From Enterococcus_E cecorum_B (lineage in GTDB: Bacteria > Bacillota > Bacilli > Lactobacillales > Enterococcaceae): a DNA stretch of 64,000 bases. This document shows, in pieces, positions 14,112 through 22,297 of this stretch. Position 1 is the stretch's first letter; every line of letters starts with the position of its first letter. Location: the NCBI GenBank assembly GCA_946499615.1, contig CAMMST010000004.1, forward strand, positions 25,023 through 89,022. Reading direction: 5' to 3'. The notes below the pieces were generated by a model. That model did not search any database. It saw only the letters and a program-made list of their open reading frames with translations, and was not told where the DNA came from. The position numbers and the translations under genes are program-made.

Positions 14112-15227
14112 ATGCAAGCTTTAATTGATAGCTTACAAGTCTTTATCCAAGAACCCGGACGCATTTTGATGATGGTTATTGGCGGGGTATTAATGTATTT
14201 AGGAATAAAAAAAGAATATGAACCCACGCTATTAGTTCCAATTGGCTTAGGAACGATTTTGGTCAATTTTCCATTCTCTGGGGTATTGATGACCGGTAAT
14301 GAAAAAGGCCCCTTCCAAATTCTGTTTGAAGCTGGGATTAATACGGAACTATTCCCATTGTTGCTGTTTATCGGTATCGGTGCGATGATTGATTTTGGTC
14401 CACTGTTACAAAATCCTTCGCTACTTTTATTTGGTGCCGCAGCGCAATTTGGGATTTTCTTTACAATTATTATGGCTGTTTTGCTAGGTTTTGATTTGAA
14501 TGATGCGGCGTCAATTGGCATTATCGGTGCGGCTGATGGACCTACTTCGATTTTCGTGGCTAATACCTTACATTCTAAATACTTAGGCGCGATTATGGTA
14601 GCTGCTTATTCCTACATGGCTTTAGTACCGATTATTCAACCTGTGGCCATCAAGGCAGTCACGACCAAAAAAGAACGAAAAATTCGCATGCATTATCAAG
14701 CACATAATGTCTCACAAACGGCCAAAATTATCTTTCCAATCGTGATTTGTGTGATTGCCGGCATTATCGCACCGGTTTCACTACCATTGGTGGGCTTTTT
14801 AATGTTTGGTAATTTACTTAGAGAATGTGGCGTTTTAGATCGTCTTTCTTTGAGTGCTCAGAATGAATTAGTGAATTTAGTTAGTATATTACTAGGACTA
14901 GCTGTTTCAGTAAAGATGCAATACAGCGAATTTCTACGTTGGGATACCTTGATGGTCATCGCGCTAGGATTAGTTGCCTTTATTATGGATAGTGTCGGTG
15001 GTGTTTTATTTGCGAAGTTTTTGAATCTCTTCTTAAAAGACAAAGTGAACCCAATGATTGGGGCAGCAGGTATCTCGGCTTTCCCAATGTCTAGTCGTGT
15101 GATTCAAAAAATGGCTACCGCTGAAGATCCACAAAACTTTATTTTAATGCATGCGGCTGGCGCAAATGTTTCTGGTCAAATTGCCTCGGTGATTGCCGGT
15201 GGGTTAGTCCTATCCATGTTAGTGTAG
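14112..15227 (+). CDS. oadB: sodium-pumping oxaloacetate decarboxylase beta subunit
   Basis: The integral membrane subunit decarboxylates carboxybiotin and couples this to Na+ export. The 371-residue protein has about nine helices. It has the family signature segments GIGAMIDFGPLL, GAADGPTSIFVA (with the Na+-binding Asp region) and AAGISAFPMSSRVIQK near the C-terminus. ATG 14112 follows GGAGGGAG. It lies between the carrier gene and a tiny membrane peptide gene. Confidence 0.93.
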   Translation: MQALIDSLQVFIQEPGRILMMVIGGVLMYLGIKKEYEPTLLVPIGLGTILVNFPFSGVLMTGNEKGPFQILFEAGINTELFPLLLFIGIGAMIDFGPLLQNPSLLLFGAAAQFGIFFTIIMAVLLGFDLNDAASIGIIGAADGPTSIFVANTLHSKYLGAIMVAAYSYMALVPIIQPVAIKAVTTKKERKIRMHYQAHNVSQTAKIIFPIVICVIAGIIAPVSLPLVGFLMFGNLLRECGVLDRLSLSAQNELVNLVSILLGLAVSVKMQYSEFLRWDTLMVIALGLVAFIMDSVGGVLFAKFLNLFLKDKVNPMIGAAGISAFPMSSRVIQKMATAEDPQNFILMHAAGANVSGQIASVIAGGLVLSMLV

Positions 15228-15243
15228 AAAGTGAGGAAGCAAA

Positions 15244-15369
15244 ATGTCTGAGAATTTAGCCAAAGCACTAGAAATTTTATTATTTGGTTGGGGTGGCGTT
15301 TTTGTTGTGATGATTTTGATTTATCTTGCTTCTAAATTAATGGCTACACTATTTAAGGTGAAGAAGTGA
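15244..15369 (+). CDS. 41-residue membrane peptide, candidate OadG-like subunit
   Basis: The frame encodes MSENLAKALEILLFGWGGVFVVMILIYLASKLMATLFKVKK: an amphipathic start, one membrane helix (about residues 12-35) and a basic tail. GAGGAAG lies before ATG 15244. The layout recalls the N-terminal anchor of gamma subunits (OadG) that hold the alpha subunit to beta, but it is much shorter than OadG and lacks the Zn-binding tail. Position between oadB and oadA supports a subunit role. Too small for routine ORF calling. Confidence 0.7.
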   Translation: MSENLAKALEILLFGWGGVFVVMILIYLASKLMATLFKVKK

Positions 15370-15388
15370 GATAGAAAGAAGGGTCAAT

Positions 15389-16774
15389 ATGTCTAAGGTT
15401 ATACGTTTTACAGAAACCATATTACGTGATGCACAACAAAGTCAAATCGCTACAAGAATGAGTACAGAAGATATGTTACCAATTTTAAAAACATTAGATG
15501 AAGCGGGATTTTATGCTTTAGAAATGTGGGGTGGCGCGACCTTTGATGCTTGCTTACGGTTTTTAAATGAAGATCCATGGGAAAGATTGCGTAAAATTCG
15601 AGCCGAAGTGAAGCATACGAAGTTACAAATGTTGCTACGTGGTCAAAATTTATTAGGATATAAGAATTATGCCGATGATGTTGTAGAAAAATTCGTACAA
15701 AAATCCGTTGAAAATGGCATTGATATTATTCGTGTATTTGATGCCTTAAATGATGTGCGTAATTTAGAGACTTGCATCCGCGCGACGAAAAAAGCTGGTG
15801 GCCATTGTCAAGCAGCGATTAGTTATACGACGAGTGAGATTCATACTGTGGATTATTTTGTCGATTTAGCCGTTGAAATGGAAAAGATGGGTGCTGATTC
15901 CATTTGTATTAAGGATATGGCTGGGGTATTGATGCCACAAACTGGTTTTGAACTTGTGAGCAAATTAAAAGCTGCTTTACAAGTACCAGTGGAAGTTCAT
16001 ACACACGCAACCAGTGGTATTGCTGAAATGACTTATTTAATGTGTGCCAAAGCGGGTGCAGATATTATTGATACAGCTATTTCTTCTTTTGCGGGCGGTA
16101 CCAGTCAGCCAGCCACTGAGTCGATGGATTTAGCCTTAACAGAGCTAGGGTTTGATACAAAACTAGATATCGATAAGCTTTCAGAAATCGCGGAATACTT
16201 TAATCCCATTCGTGACCGGTTCAGAAAAGAAGGGAGATTAAATCCTAAAGTCAAAGATGTCGAACCAAAAACCTTACTGTATAAAGTACCAGGTGGCATG
16301 CTTTCGAATTTATTGAGCCAATTAACAGAGCAAGGTTTGCAAGATAAATACGAAGAAGTCTTAAGAGAAGTGCCTAAAGTGCGGGCGGATTTAGGCTATC
16401 CTCCATTGGTTACGCCTTTGTCACAAATGGTTGGTACGCAATCTTTGATGAATGTGATTTCAGGGGAACGCTATAAATTAATTCCAAAAGAGATTAAAGA
16501 TTATGTCAAAGGGCTATATGGACGTCCACCTATGCCAATCTCAAAAGAAATGCAGGAAAAAATCATTGGTCAAGAAGAAGTCATTACTTGCCGACCAGCT
16601 GATTTATTAGCGGACCAATACGATCAGTTTGCTAAAGAAATTGCGCAATATGCGAAATCAGAAGAAGATGTCTTGATTTATGCACTATTTCCAAAACAAG
16701 GTCGTGATTTCCTAGGTCGCAGAGAAGATAAATTTTATGATGTGCCCGTTCAAACGGTGACAGTAAAGTTTTGA
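15389..16774 (+). CDS. oadA: oxaloacetate decarboxylase alpha subunit (carboxyltransferase)
   Basis: This subunit transfers the carboxyl group of oxaloacetate to biotin, giving pyruvate. The HMGL-like TIM barrel (about residues 1-270) starts with TETILRDAQQSQIATRM. It holds metal-site features (RDAQQS and VHTHATSG) and is followed by a PYC/OADA conserved domain (about 295-455). The 461-residue length without a biotin domain matches the enterococcal type with a separate carrier. ATG 15389 follows AGAAAGAAGGG. It ends the operon; no citrate lyase genes are nearby. Confidence 0.93.
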   Translation: MSKVIRFTETILRDAQQSQIATRMSTEDMLPILKTLDEAGFYALEMWGGATFDACLRFLNEDPWERLRKIRAEVKHTKLQMLLRGQNLLGYKNYADDVVEKFVQKSVENGIDIIRVFDALNDVRNLETCIRATKKAGGHCQAAISYTTSEIHTVDYFVDLAVEMEKMGADSICIKDMAGVLMPQTGFELVSKLKAALQVPVEVHTHATSGIAEMTYLMCAKAGADIIDTAISSFAGGTSQPATESMDLALTELGFDTKLDIDKLSEIAEYFNPIRDRFRKEGRLNPKVKDVEPKTLLYKVPGGMLSNLLSQLTEQGLQDKYEEVLREVPKVRADLGYPPLVTPLSQMVGTQSLMNVISGERYKLIPKEIKDYVKGLYGRPPMPISKEMQEKIIGQEEVITCRPADLLADQYDQFAKEIAQYAKSEEDVLIYALFPKQGRDFLGRREDKFYDVPVQTVTVKF

Positions 16775-16847
16775 GATAAGTAGCGAGATTTAAAATACAG
16801 TTCAAATTTTTTATATCTAAGCAAGTTATTATTATGTTTACTCTTTG

Positions 16848-16889
16848 TATGTTAGAATAGTTTTGCTTTTAAATTTTTAAAGCAAAAAA
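16848..16889 (+). promoter_or_regulatory. extended -10 promoter followed by an inverted repeat
   Basis: TGTTAGAAT (TAGAAT at 16853-16858) fits an extended -10 box. Directly downstream, TTTTGCTTT/AAAGCAAAA forms a perfect 9-bp inverted repeat (16861-16889) at the expected transcription start. This is a typical operator position, or a 5' mRNA hairpin. Confidence 0.5.
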
Positions 16890-16909
16890 TTATTTTTAGG
16901 AGGATATTT

Positions 16910-17545
16910 GTGAGTCAAGTACATAATAATGATTTTCAAGATATCGTATTGAACCGTCGCTCGATTCGAAATTACGATCCATCTTATAAAATTGAACATA
17001 GTGAGTTATTACAAATGATTGATGAAGCTGCTAAAGCGCCGTCATCTGTCAATTTACAGCCTTGGCGTTTTGTGATTGTTGAAAGCGAGGAAGCAAAAGC
17101 CAAGTTAAAACCATTGATTCGCTTTAACACTTTACAAAATGAAACTTCTTCAGCCATGATTTTAATTTTTGGGGATTTGAAGTGTCAAGAGTATGCTCAA
17201 GAAATTTATCAAGAGGCAGTAAATCGCGGATTGATGCCACAAGAAGTCATGGAAAAACAATTAGCTGCGATTGTGCCAATGTATGACAGTCTAAATAAAG
17301 CGCAAATGGAACGTATTGTACAAATTGATGCGAGTTTAGTGGCCATGCAGTTGATGCTAGTAGCTAGAAGTCATGGCTATGATACGAATCCAATCGGTGG
17401 TTTTAAAGCGGATCAATTAGCTGCGGCCTTTGATTTAGATGAGGAGCGTTTCCATCCAGTAATGATTTTATCGATTGGTAAAGCAATGGAAACTGGCTAT
17501 GAGTCTGTACGCCTATCAGCTGAAAAGATTACATCCTTTAAATAA
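16910..17545 (+). CDS. nitroreductase family protein
   Basis: An FMN-dependent NAD(P)H oxidoreductase of the nitroreductase fold, probably cytoplasmic and dimeric. The FMN-phosphate motif RRSIRNYDPS lies near residues 17-26, with AAKAPSSVNLQPWRFVIV near 39-56 and NPIGGFKADQLA near 161-172. 211 residues. GTG 16910 follows AGGAGG. It is monocistronic, closed by the terminator at 17552-17588. The substrate cannot be predicted. Confidence 0.88.
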   Translation: MSQVHNNDFQDIVLNRRSIRNYDPSYKIEHSELLQMIDEAAKAPSSVNLQPWRFVIVESEEAKAKLKPLIRFNTLQNETSSAMILIFGDLKCQEYAQEIYQEAVNRGLMPQEVMEKQLAAIVPMYDSLNKAQMERIVQIDASLVAMQLMLVARSHGYDTNPIGGFKADQLAAAFDLDEERFHPVMILSIGKAMETGYESVRLSAEKITSFK

Positions 17546-17551
17546 AGATAA

Positions 17552-17588
17552 ATAGTTCATTCCAATGTTCTGGGATGAACTATTTTTT
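17552..17588 (+). terminator. intrinsic terminator after the nitroreductase gene
   Basis: ATAGTTCAT.CC/GG.ATGAACTAT forms a stem of about 11 bp with a short loop, followed by a T-rich tail. Confidence 0.88.
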
Positions 17589-17653
17589 CTAGGTATGCGT
17601 AAAAAAATATGCTAAAATATGAATGCGCATTCAAAAAAAGGTGAGGAAAACAG

Positions 17654-18481
17654 TTGCTAAAATTAATATTAACCGATATGGATGGCACGTTTTTAAATAG
17701 TCAAGGAGCATATAATCGTGATTATTTTCTAAAACTATGGCCAAAGTTAAAAGAAAAACAAATTGTATTTGGCGTATGTACAGGCAAGAGTAGTGCACGA
17801 GTGGAGGCGTTATTTCCTGAGATAAGTGATGAAATCTGGATTTTAGGAGATAGTGCGACTAGAATCAAATATCAAGGAAAATGTTTATATGAACAACTGT
17901 TGGATAATAAGATTGCCTTAGCTATAATTGCCCGTTTACAAGCGATTCATAGTGATCAAATCATTATTGCTTACACGAAAAATGCTGTATATATTGATCG
18001 AAATATCCCCAAGATTCATAAAAGCAGGGTTCTAGCTTCTTATCCTGGTGCTATCGAAATAAATGATTTGCAACAAATTACCGATGACTTTATTAAGGTG
18101 ACCGTCTATGATCCTGCTGGTCGTTGTTTAGAAACGGTGCAACAATTAGCTGATTTTATGGAGCGTGCTTATATTGTTGCTTCAGAAACGCAGTGGATTG
18201 ATATTGCGGCAAAAGGCGTACACAAAGGCAGTACCGTTACAAAACTCCAAGAATTGTTAAAGATAAGTCCCGAAGCAACGGCAGCCTTTGGAGATGGTTG
18301 GAATGACTTGGAATTATTCGCTCAAGCCAATTTTCGTTTTGCGATGAAAAATGCAGTAGAAGAGTTAAAAAATCAGGCAAATTTCATCATTCCATCTAAT
18401 GACGAAGACGGTGTCTTACAAACCATTGAATTATTATTATCCTTAATGGAAAAGAAAGAAGGAAGTACCGGTGAAAATTGA
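17654..18481 (+). CDS. HAD-superfamily Cof-type phosphatase
   Basis: Probable sugar-phosphate or flavin phosphatase. The catalytic motif LTDMDGTFLN lies at residues 6-15, motif II in VCTGKSSARV, a type IIB cap in the middle, and motif III/IV AFGDGWNDLELF near 213-224. 275 residues. The start is TTG 17654 with GTGAGG eight bases upstream. The end overlaps the next gene by 11 bp, so translation is coupled. The substrate is unknown. Confidence 0.88.
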   Translation: MLKLILTDMDGTFLNSQGAYNRDYFLKLWPKLKEKQIVFGVCTGKSSARVEALFPEISDEIWILGDSATRIKYQGKCLYEQLLDNKIALAIIARLQAIHSDQIIIAYTKNAVYIDRNIPKIHKSRVLASYPGAIEINDLQQITDDFIKVTVYDPAGRCLETVQQLADFMERAYIVASETQWIDIAAKGVHKGSTVTKLQELLKISPEATAAFGDGWNDLELFAQANFRFAMKNAVEELKNQANFIIPSNDEDGVLQTIELLLSLMEKKEGSTGEN

Positions 18482-18848
18482 ACATGTCGCTTTATTAACC
18501 AATGATTTAGAAAAAATGCGTGACTTTTACGAAACTTATTTTGCAGCCAAAAGTTCAGTGTTGTACCATAATCCAAAAACCAAATTTTCTTCTTATTTTT
18601 TGAGTTTTGAATCTGGTGCACGTTTAGAGCTTATGCAAAAACTTCATACAGCGCCTCATGGATTTGAACAACTTGGTTATCATCACTTAGCTATCTCACT
18701 TGGTAGTAAAGAAAAAGTAGATGCCTTTGCGCAAAAATTAAATGCAGATGGCTATCCCTTATTAAGTGGTCCGCGTACAACTGGCGATGGCTATTATGAA
18801 GCAGTCTTACAAGATCCTGAAGGCAATCAAATCGAAATCACCATTTAG
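18471..18848 (+). CDS. VOC (glyoxalase/bleomycin-resistance fold) family protein
   Basis: A 125-residue metalloenzyme-type protein with two beta-alpha-beta-beta-beta modules: IEHVALLTNDLEKMRDFYETYF at the N-terminus and YHHLAISLGSKEKVDAFAQKL in the middle. VLQDPEGNQIEI at the end contains the last metal-ligand Glu. GTG 18471 lies within the 3' end of the HAD gene, with GGAAG upstream. The putative metal ligands (His5, Glu54-area, His71-area, Glu122-area) are kept. It could be a lactoylglutathione-lyase-like or other VOC enzyme. Confidence 0.85.
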   Translation: MKIEHVALLTNDLEKMRDFYETYFAAKSSVLYHNPKTKFSSYFLSFESGARLELMQKLHTAPHGFEQLGYHHLAISLGSKEKVDAFAQKLNADGYPLLSGPRTTGDGYYEAVLQDPEGNQIEITI

Positions 18849-18937
18849 TAGTTACTTTAAAGTACCTAATTGTCCTCCTGATTCGCTTATGTTAAAACTA
18901 AATTGTAGTTGAAACAAAGAATAGGGGGATTTTTATT

Positions 18938-20254
18938 ATGCGTGAAATGAATAATTTGATTATTGGCTTTGGTAAAGGCGGAAAAACATTAGCCAAAAAG
19001 TTAGCTAGTCATCAAGAAGAAGTTATCGTTATCGAAGCAGATGATAAAATGTATGGTGGTACTTGTATTAATGTAGGTTGTATTCCATCTAAAACTTTAA
19101 TTACTCAAGGTTTGAAGCAACGTGATTTTACTGTTGCTTCAGAGAAAAAACGTACCCTTATTGATAAGTTACGTCACAAAAATTATCACATGCTAGCAGA
19201 TGAAGCTACAATTGAAGTGATTCATGGGTACGCACAATTTAAAGATAATCACACTGTACAAGTGCAATTGCCAAATGGAGATGTAGAAGAAATAAAGGCA
19301 GAGCGTATCTTTATCAATACTGGTTCAAAATCAGTGATTCCTGAGATTGAAGGATTAAGTTTAGGAAAACGAGTAGGGACATCTAAAGAAATAATGGAAC
19401 TAACTGATAAACCAGAAAAACTTGTGATTTTAGGTGCGGGCTATATTGGATTAGAATTTGCCTTTATGTTTGCTAATTTTGGTAGTCAAGTAACTGTTTT
19501 AGATAATCGCGAATTATTAGGGCGTGAAGATGAAGCTTTCGTAACTTTAATTAAAGAACAGTCTGAAAAAATGGGGATTCATTTCAAATTAGATGCTCAA
19601 GTGCAAAAAGTAGATGAATCCGCCGAAAAGGTAACTGTAACCTTAGCTGACGAAGCGTTAACAGCTGATTATTTATTAGTAGCAACTGGACGTAAACCCA
19701 ATACCGAAGCATTAGGATTAGAAAATACGGATATTCAACTTGATGCTAGAGGTGCTATCCAAACAGATGAATTCTTACAAACAGCCGTAGAAAATGTCTG
19801 GGCTTTAGGTGATGTTAGAGGAGACTTACAATTTACTTATATCTCATTGGATGATTTCCGTATTGTTTATAATCAACTATTCCAAGATAAGTACCGCTCA
19901 GTCAATAATCGTCCTAATGTGCCATATACGATGTTTATCCAACCAGCTTTTTCTCATGTAGGATTACATGAAAAAGAAGCTCAAGCAAAGAAAATGAAGT
20001 ATCGTAAGTTCACCCATCTTAATAGTAATGTACCAAAGGCAAAGATTTTAGAAAACCCAGTAGGAATGTGGCAAATTCTTGTAGATGAAGAAACAGACCA
20101 AGTACTTGGTGCGACTATTTTTGGTGAAGAATCTTATGAAGTAATTAACTTAATTACTTTAGCGATGAATGCCCATCTACCTTATCAAATGTTACGTGAC
20201 CAAATCTATACGCACCCAACAATGAGTGAAGCCTTAAATGATGTCTTAAAATAG
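18938..20254 (+). CDS. RclA-like flavoprotein disulfide reductase
   Basis: A class I pyridine nucleotide-disulfide oxidoreductase. The FAD-binding GxGKGG motif IIGFGKGGKTLA lies near residues 8-19, the redox-active pair in GGTCINVGCIPSK near 41-53, the NAD(P)-binding GAGYIGLEFA near 167-176, and the C-terminal dimerisation domain has HPTMSE. 438 residues, close to RclA/hypothiocyanous acid reductase rather than to dihydrolipoamide dehydrogenase. ATG 18938 follows AGGGGG. A convergent HxlR regulator follows. A role in oxidant defence is inferred from the family. Confidence 0.85.
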   Translation: MREMNNLIIGFGKGGKTLAKKLASHQEEVIVIEADDKMYGGTCINVGCIPSKTLITQGLKQRDFTVASEKKRTLIDKLRHKNYHMLADEATIEVIHGYAQFKDNHTVQVQLPNGDVEEIKAERIFINTGSKSVIPEIEGLSLGKRVGTSKEIMELTDKPEKLVILGAGYIGLEFAFMFANFGSQVTVLDNRELLGREDEAFVTLIKEQSEKMGIHFKLDAQVQKVDESAEKVTVTLADEALTADYLLVATGRKPNTEALGLENTDIQLDARGAIQTDEFLQTAVENVWALGDVRGDLQFTYISLDDFRIVYNQLFQDKYRSVNNRPNVPYTMFIQPAFSHVGLHEKEAQAKKMKYRKFTHLNSNVPKAKILENPVGMWQILVDEETDQVLGATIFGEESYEVINLITLAMNAHLPYQMLRDQIYTHPTMSEALNDVLK

Positions 20255-20269
20255 ATTTATCTCATATTG

Positions 20270-20316
20270 AGCGAATAGCAAACTGGCAAGAAGTCATTTT
20301 GCTATTCGCTTTTTTA
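20270..20316. terminator. terminator between convergent rclA-like and hxlR-like genes
   Basis: AGCGAATAGCAAA/TTTGCTATTCGCT forms a 13-bp stem followed by TTTTTT on the plus strand. The T-run overlaps the end of the convergent gene. Confidence 0.9.
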
Positions 20317-20652
20317 ATGGCAAATGAGATTGCGTTGTCCCCAGTTTTTCATTTGTTTGACTATTTGAAAGAGTTCACGTCCCTTAGTTGTGAGTTGATA
20401 GGTGGACTCGACGCTATTTTGAATGGTTATTTTTTCGTTTTTGACTATTTCATTGGCAATAAGTAGGTCAAGTTGCTGTTTAATCATTTTTGGTGTACTG
20501 CCATCAAGTTGACGAACTAATTCTAAAAAGCGTGTGTCTTGAATGGCTAGCGTTTCAATAATTTGCGGAATCCATTTTCTTCCTAGTAGATTTGCTAGAG
20601 CTTCAGCCGGACAAGTGTAAATCTCTTCTGATGTGAATTGAAAATCGTTCAT
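20314..20652 (-). CDS. HxlR family transcriptional regulator
   Basis: A 112-residue winged-helix protein. CPAEALANLLGRKWIPQIIETLA near residues 14-36 and RFLELVRQLDGSTPKMIKQQLDLL (recognition helix area) are typical of HxlR/YodB proteins, and a Cys lies at residue 14 as in redox-sensing members. The start at 20652 follows AGGAG on the minus strand. It faces away from the ornithine carbamoyltransferase gene and converges on the RclA-like gene, so redox control of either is possible but unproven. Confidence 0.87.
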   Translation of the reverse strand: MNDFQFTSEEIYTCPAEALANLLGRKWIPQIIETLAIQDTRFLELVRQLDGSTPKMIKQQLDLLIANEIVKNEKITIQNSVESTYQLTTKGRELFQIVKQMKNWGQRNLICH

Positions 20653-20743
20653 TATTTTCTCCTCTTGCTAACTATTTTCTTCATTATACAAAAGGTACTA
20701 AATGAAAGCTAGTTATTCGAAATGAAATGTTTATGCAAAAATA

Positions 20744-20757
20744 TGAATTTTTATTGA
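20744..20757. promoter_or_regulatory. ARG-box-like ArgR operator
   Basis: TGAATTTTTATTGA matches the ARG-box pattern TGAATWWWWATTCA with one mismatch and overlaps the -35 element of the promoter before the ornithine carbamoyltransferase gene. ArgR/AhrC control is known for arginine genes in lactic acid bacteria. Confidence 0.65.
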
Positions 20758-20782
20758 AAAACATCTTGAATATGTGTATAAT
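20754..20782 (+). promoter_or_regulatory. promoter of the ornithine carbamoyltransferase gene
   Basis: TTGAAA (20754-20759), a 17-bp spacer and a perfect TATAAT (20777-20782), ending 30 bp before the start codon. Confidence 0.8.
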
Positions 20783-20812
20783 AACGCATAAATATTAAAA
20801 GGTTGTGGTTAG

Positions 20813-21829
20813 ATGAATTCAGTATTTCAAGGGAAAAGTTTTTTAGCGGAAAAGGATTTTACGAAACAAGAATTAATGTATCTGATTGATTTTGCGATAC
20901 ATTTAAAAGAGTTAAAACAAAAAAATATCCCGCATACTTATTTAGCAGGAAAAAATATCGCTTTATTATTTGAAAAAACTTCGACGCGTACTAGAAGTGC
21001 TTTTACGGTTGCTGCGAATGATTTGGGAGCACATCCTGAATTTTTAGGTTCCAATGATATTCATTTAGGCAAAAAAGAGTCGGTGATTGATACAGCGAAG
21101 GTACTCGGTAGTATGTTTGACGGGATTGAATTTCGTGGCTTTGCACAAGAAACGGTTGAAACTTTAGCGCAATATGCAGAGGTGCCTGTTTGGAATGGGT
21201 TAACCGATTTATGGCATCCGACGCAGATGATTGCTGATTTTATGACTATCAAGGAACATTTTGGACACCTAGAAGGCTTGAAATTGGTTTATTGTGGGGA
21301 TGGACGCAATAATGTGGCGAATTCGTTATTAGTGACCAGTGCTTTGTTAGGGGTGAATGTGGCAATTGTTAGTCCGAAAAATTTACTTCCAAGTCAAGCA
21401 ATTGTGGATATAGCCCAGCAGTTTGCCCTTGAGTCGGGGAGTCAGCTAGAATTGACCGATGAAATTGCCCTAGGTGTCAAAGGGGCCGATATATTATATA
21501 CCGATGTCTGGGTTTCGATGGGAGAAGAAGCGCAAATGGCCACGCGAATCAAAGAACTACTGCCTTATCAAGTCAATGCCGAGTTAGTTAAATTGACTGG
21601 CAATAAGGATGATTTAATTTTCCTACATTGTTTACCGGCCTTTCATGATTTACAGACCAAAACAGCCCAAGAAGTTTTCGAGCAATTTGGCATGAAGGAA
21701 ATGGAAGTGACGGATGAAGTTTTCCAAGCATCCTATGCCAAACAGTTTCTGCAAGCTGAAAATCGAATGCACGCGATCAAAGCAATCATGGCTGCGACTT
21801 TAGGCAATTTGTTTATTCCAAAAGTTTGA
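20813..21829 (+). CDS. argF: ornithine carbamoyltransferase
   Basis: Converts ornithine and carbamoyl phosphate to citrulline, or runs in reverse in the arginine deiminase pathway. The carbamoyl-phosphate motif STRTRSAF lies near residues 56-63, HPTQ near 136-139, the ornithine-loop DVWVSMGE near 233-240, and the catalytic FLHCLPAFHD near 272-281. 338 residues. HCLPAFHD is typical of OTC rather than putrescine carbamoyltransferase. ATG 20813 follows AAAGGTTGTGG. The gene stands alone with an ARG-box promoter and terminator; no arcA, arcC or arg genes flank it, so the biosynthetic or catabolic role (argF versus arcB) is open. Confidence 0.9.
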   Translation: MNSVFQGKSFLAEKDFTKQELMYLIDFAIHLKELKQKNIPHTYLAGKNIALLFEKTSTRTRSAFTVAANDLGAHPEFLGSNDIHLGKKESVIDTAKVLGSMFDGIEFRGFAQETVETLAQYAEVPVWNGLTDLWHPTQMIADFMTIKEHFGHLEGLKLVYCGDGRNNVANSLLVTSALLGVNVAIVSPKNLLPSQAIVDIAQQFALESGSQLELTDEIALGVKGADILYTDVWVSMGEEAQMATRIKELLPYQVNAELVKLTGNKDDLIFLHCLPAFHDLQTKTAQEVFEQFGMKEMEVTDEVFQASYAKQFLQAENRMHAIKAIMAATLGNLFIPKV

Positions 21830-21851
21830 TGCTCGTATATTTTTTCACATG

Positions 21852-21893
21852 ACTTTCAAACGAAGAAAACAATCGTTTGGAAGTTTATTTTTT
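21852..21893 (+). terminator. intrinsic terminator after the OTC gene
   Basis: ACTTTCAAACGA/TCGTTTGGAAGT (one wobble) with a 9-nt loop and a T-rich tail TTATTTTTT. Confidence 0.9.
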
Positions 21894-21994
21894 GTTATCG
21901 TTTTTATAAAGATATGTACTAAAATCCCTTTACATAGTCTATAATTATGCTTGTTTTCATAGTATAGGACTAAAGTCGCATAGTCAGATTATTG

Positions 21995-22013
21995 AAATAG
22001 TGTTATACTATTT
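21995..22013. promoter_or_regulatory. inverted repeat upstream of the dlt operon
   Basis: AAATAGT-GTTAT-ACTATTT is a perfect 7-bp inverted repeat about 140 bp before dltX and overlaps a TATACT box. It is a candidate regulator site. The rest of the 21894-22081 gap is AT-rich without other recognisable features. Confidence 0.35.
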
Positions 22014-22081
22014 ACGGTTAGTAGAAAAGTTTAATTTTATTTTAAGAAAGAGTGAAAAAGTAAAATTCACTTAACAATTGA

Positions 22082-22117
22082 TTGCTCATTACTTAATGGG
22101 CAACTATAATTACCCAT
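22082..22117 (+). promoter_or_regulatory. dlt operon promoter with flanking inverted repeat
   Basis: TTGCTC (22082-22087), a 17-bp spacer and TATAAT (22105-22110). ATGGG (22096-22100) and CCCAT (22113-22117) surround the -10 box symmetrically, suggesting a repressor site. The transcript would begin about 20 nt before the dltX start codon. Confidence 0.65.
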
Positions 22118-22136
22118 GATGAAGGAGGCAGTTAAC

Positions 22137-22286
22137 ATGAACTTTTTAAAATCACGACCTCGACTAAATTATTGGTTATTATTTACAGCTAAAACCCTCT
22201 TTTATTTTGGCATATTGCTTGCATTGATTTATTTGTATCATTACAAGAATATCCAAGGTGGTAGTTTTATTTATAACGAGTTTTAG
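22137..22286 (+). CDS. dltX: teichoic acid D-alanylation small membrane protein DltX
   Basis: A 49-residue peptide MNFLKSRPRLNYW... with one membrane helix and the conserved C-terminal end GGSFIYNEF, the hallmark of DltX. Family work places this C-terminus in D-Ala transfer from DltC through DltB towards lipoteichoic acid. GAAGGAGG precedes ATG 22137. It is first in the dlt operon, 11 bp before dltA. Too short for routine ORF tracks. Confidence 0.93.
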   Translation: MNFLKSRPRLNYWLLFTAKTLFYFGILLALIYLYHYKNIQGGSFIYNEF

Positions 22287-22297
22287 GGGGATGAAGG

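Noticed and set aside
13961..14521. Minus-strand 186-codon frame opposite oadD/oadB
   Set aside because: It lies across two well-supported genes and has no RBS; its composition follows from the codon pattern of the sense strand.
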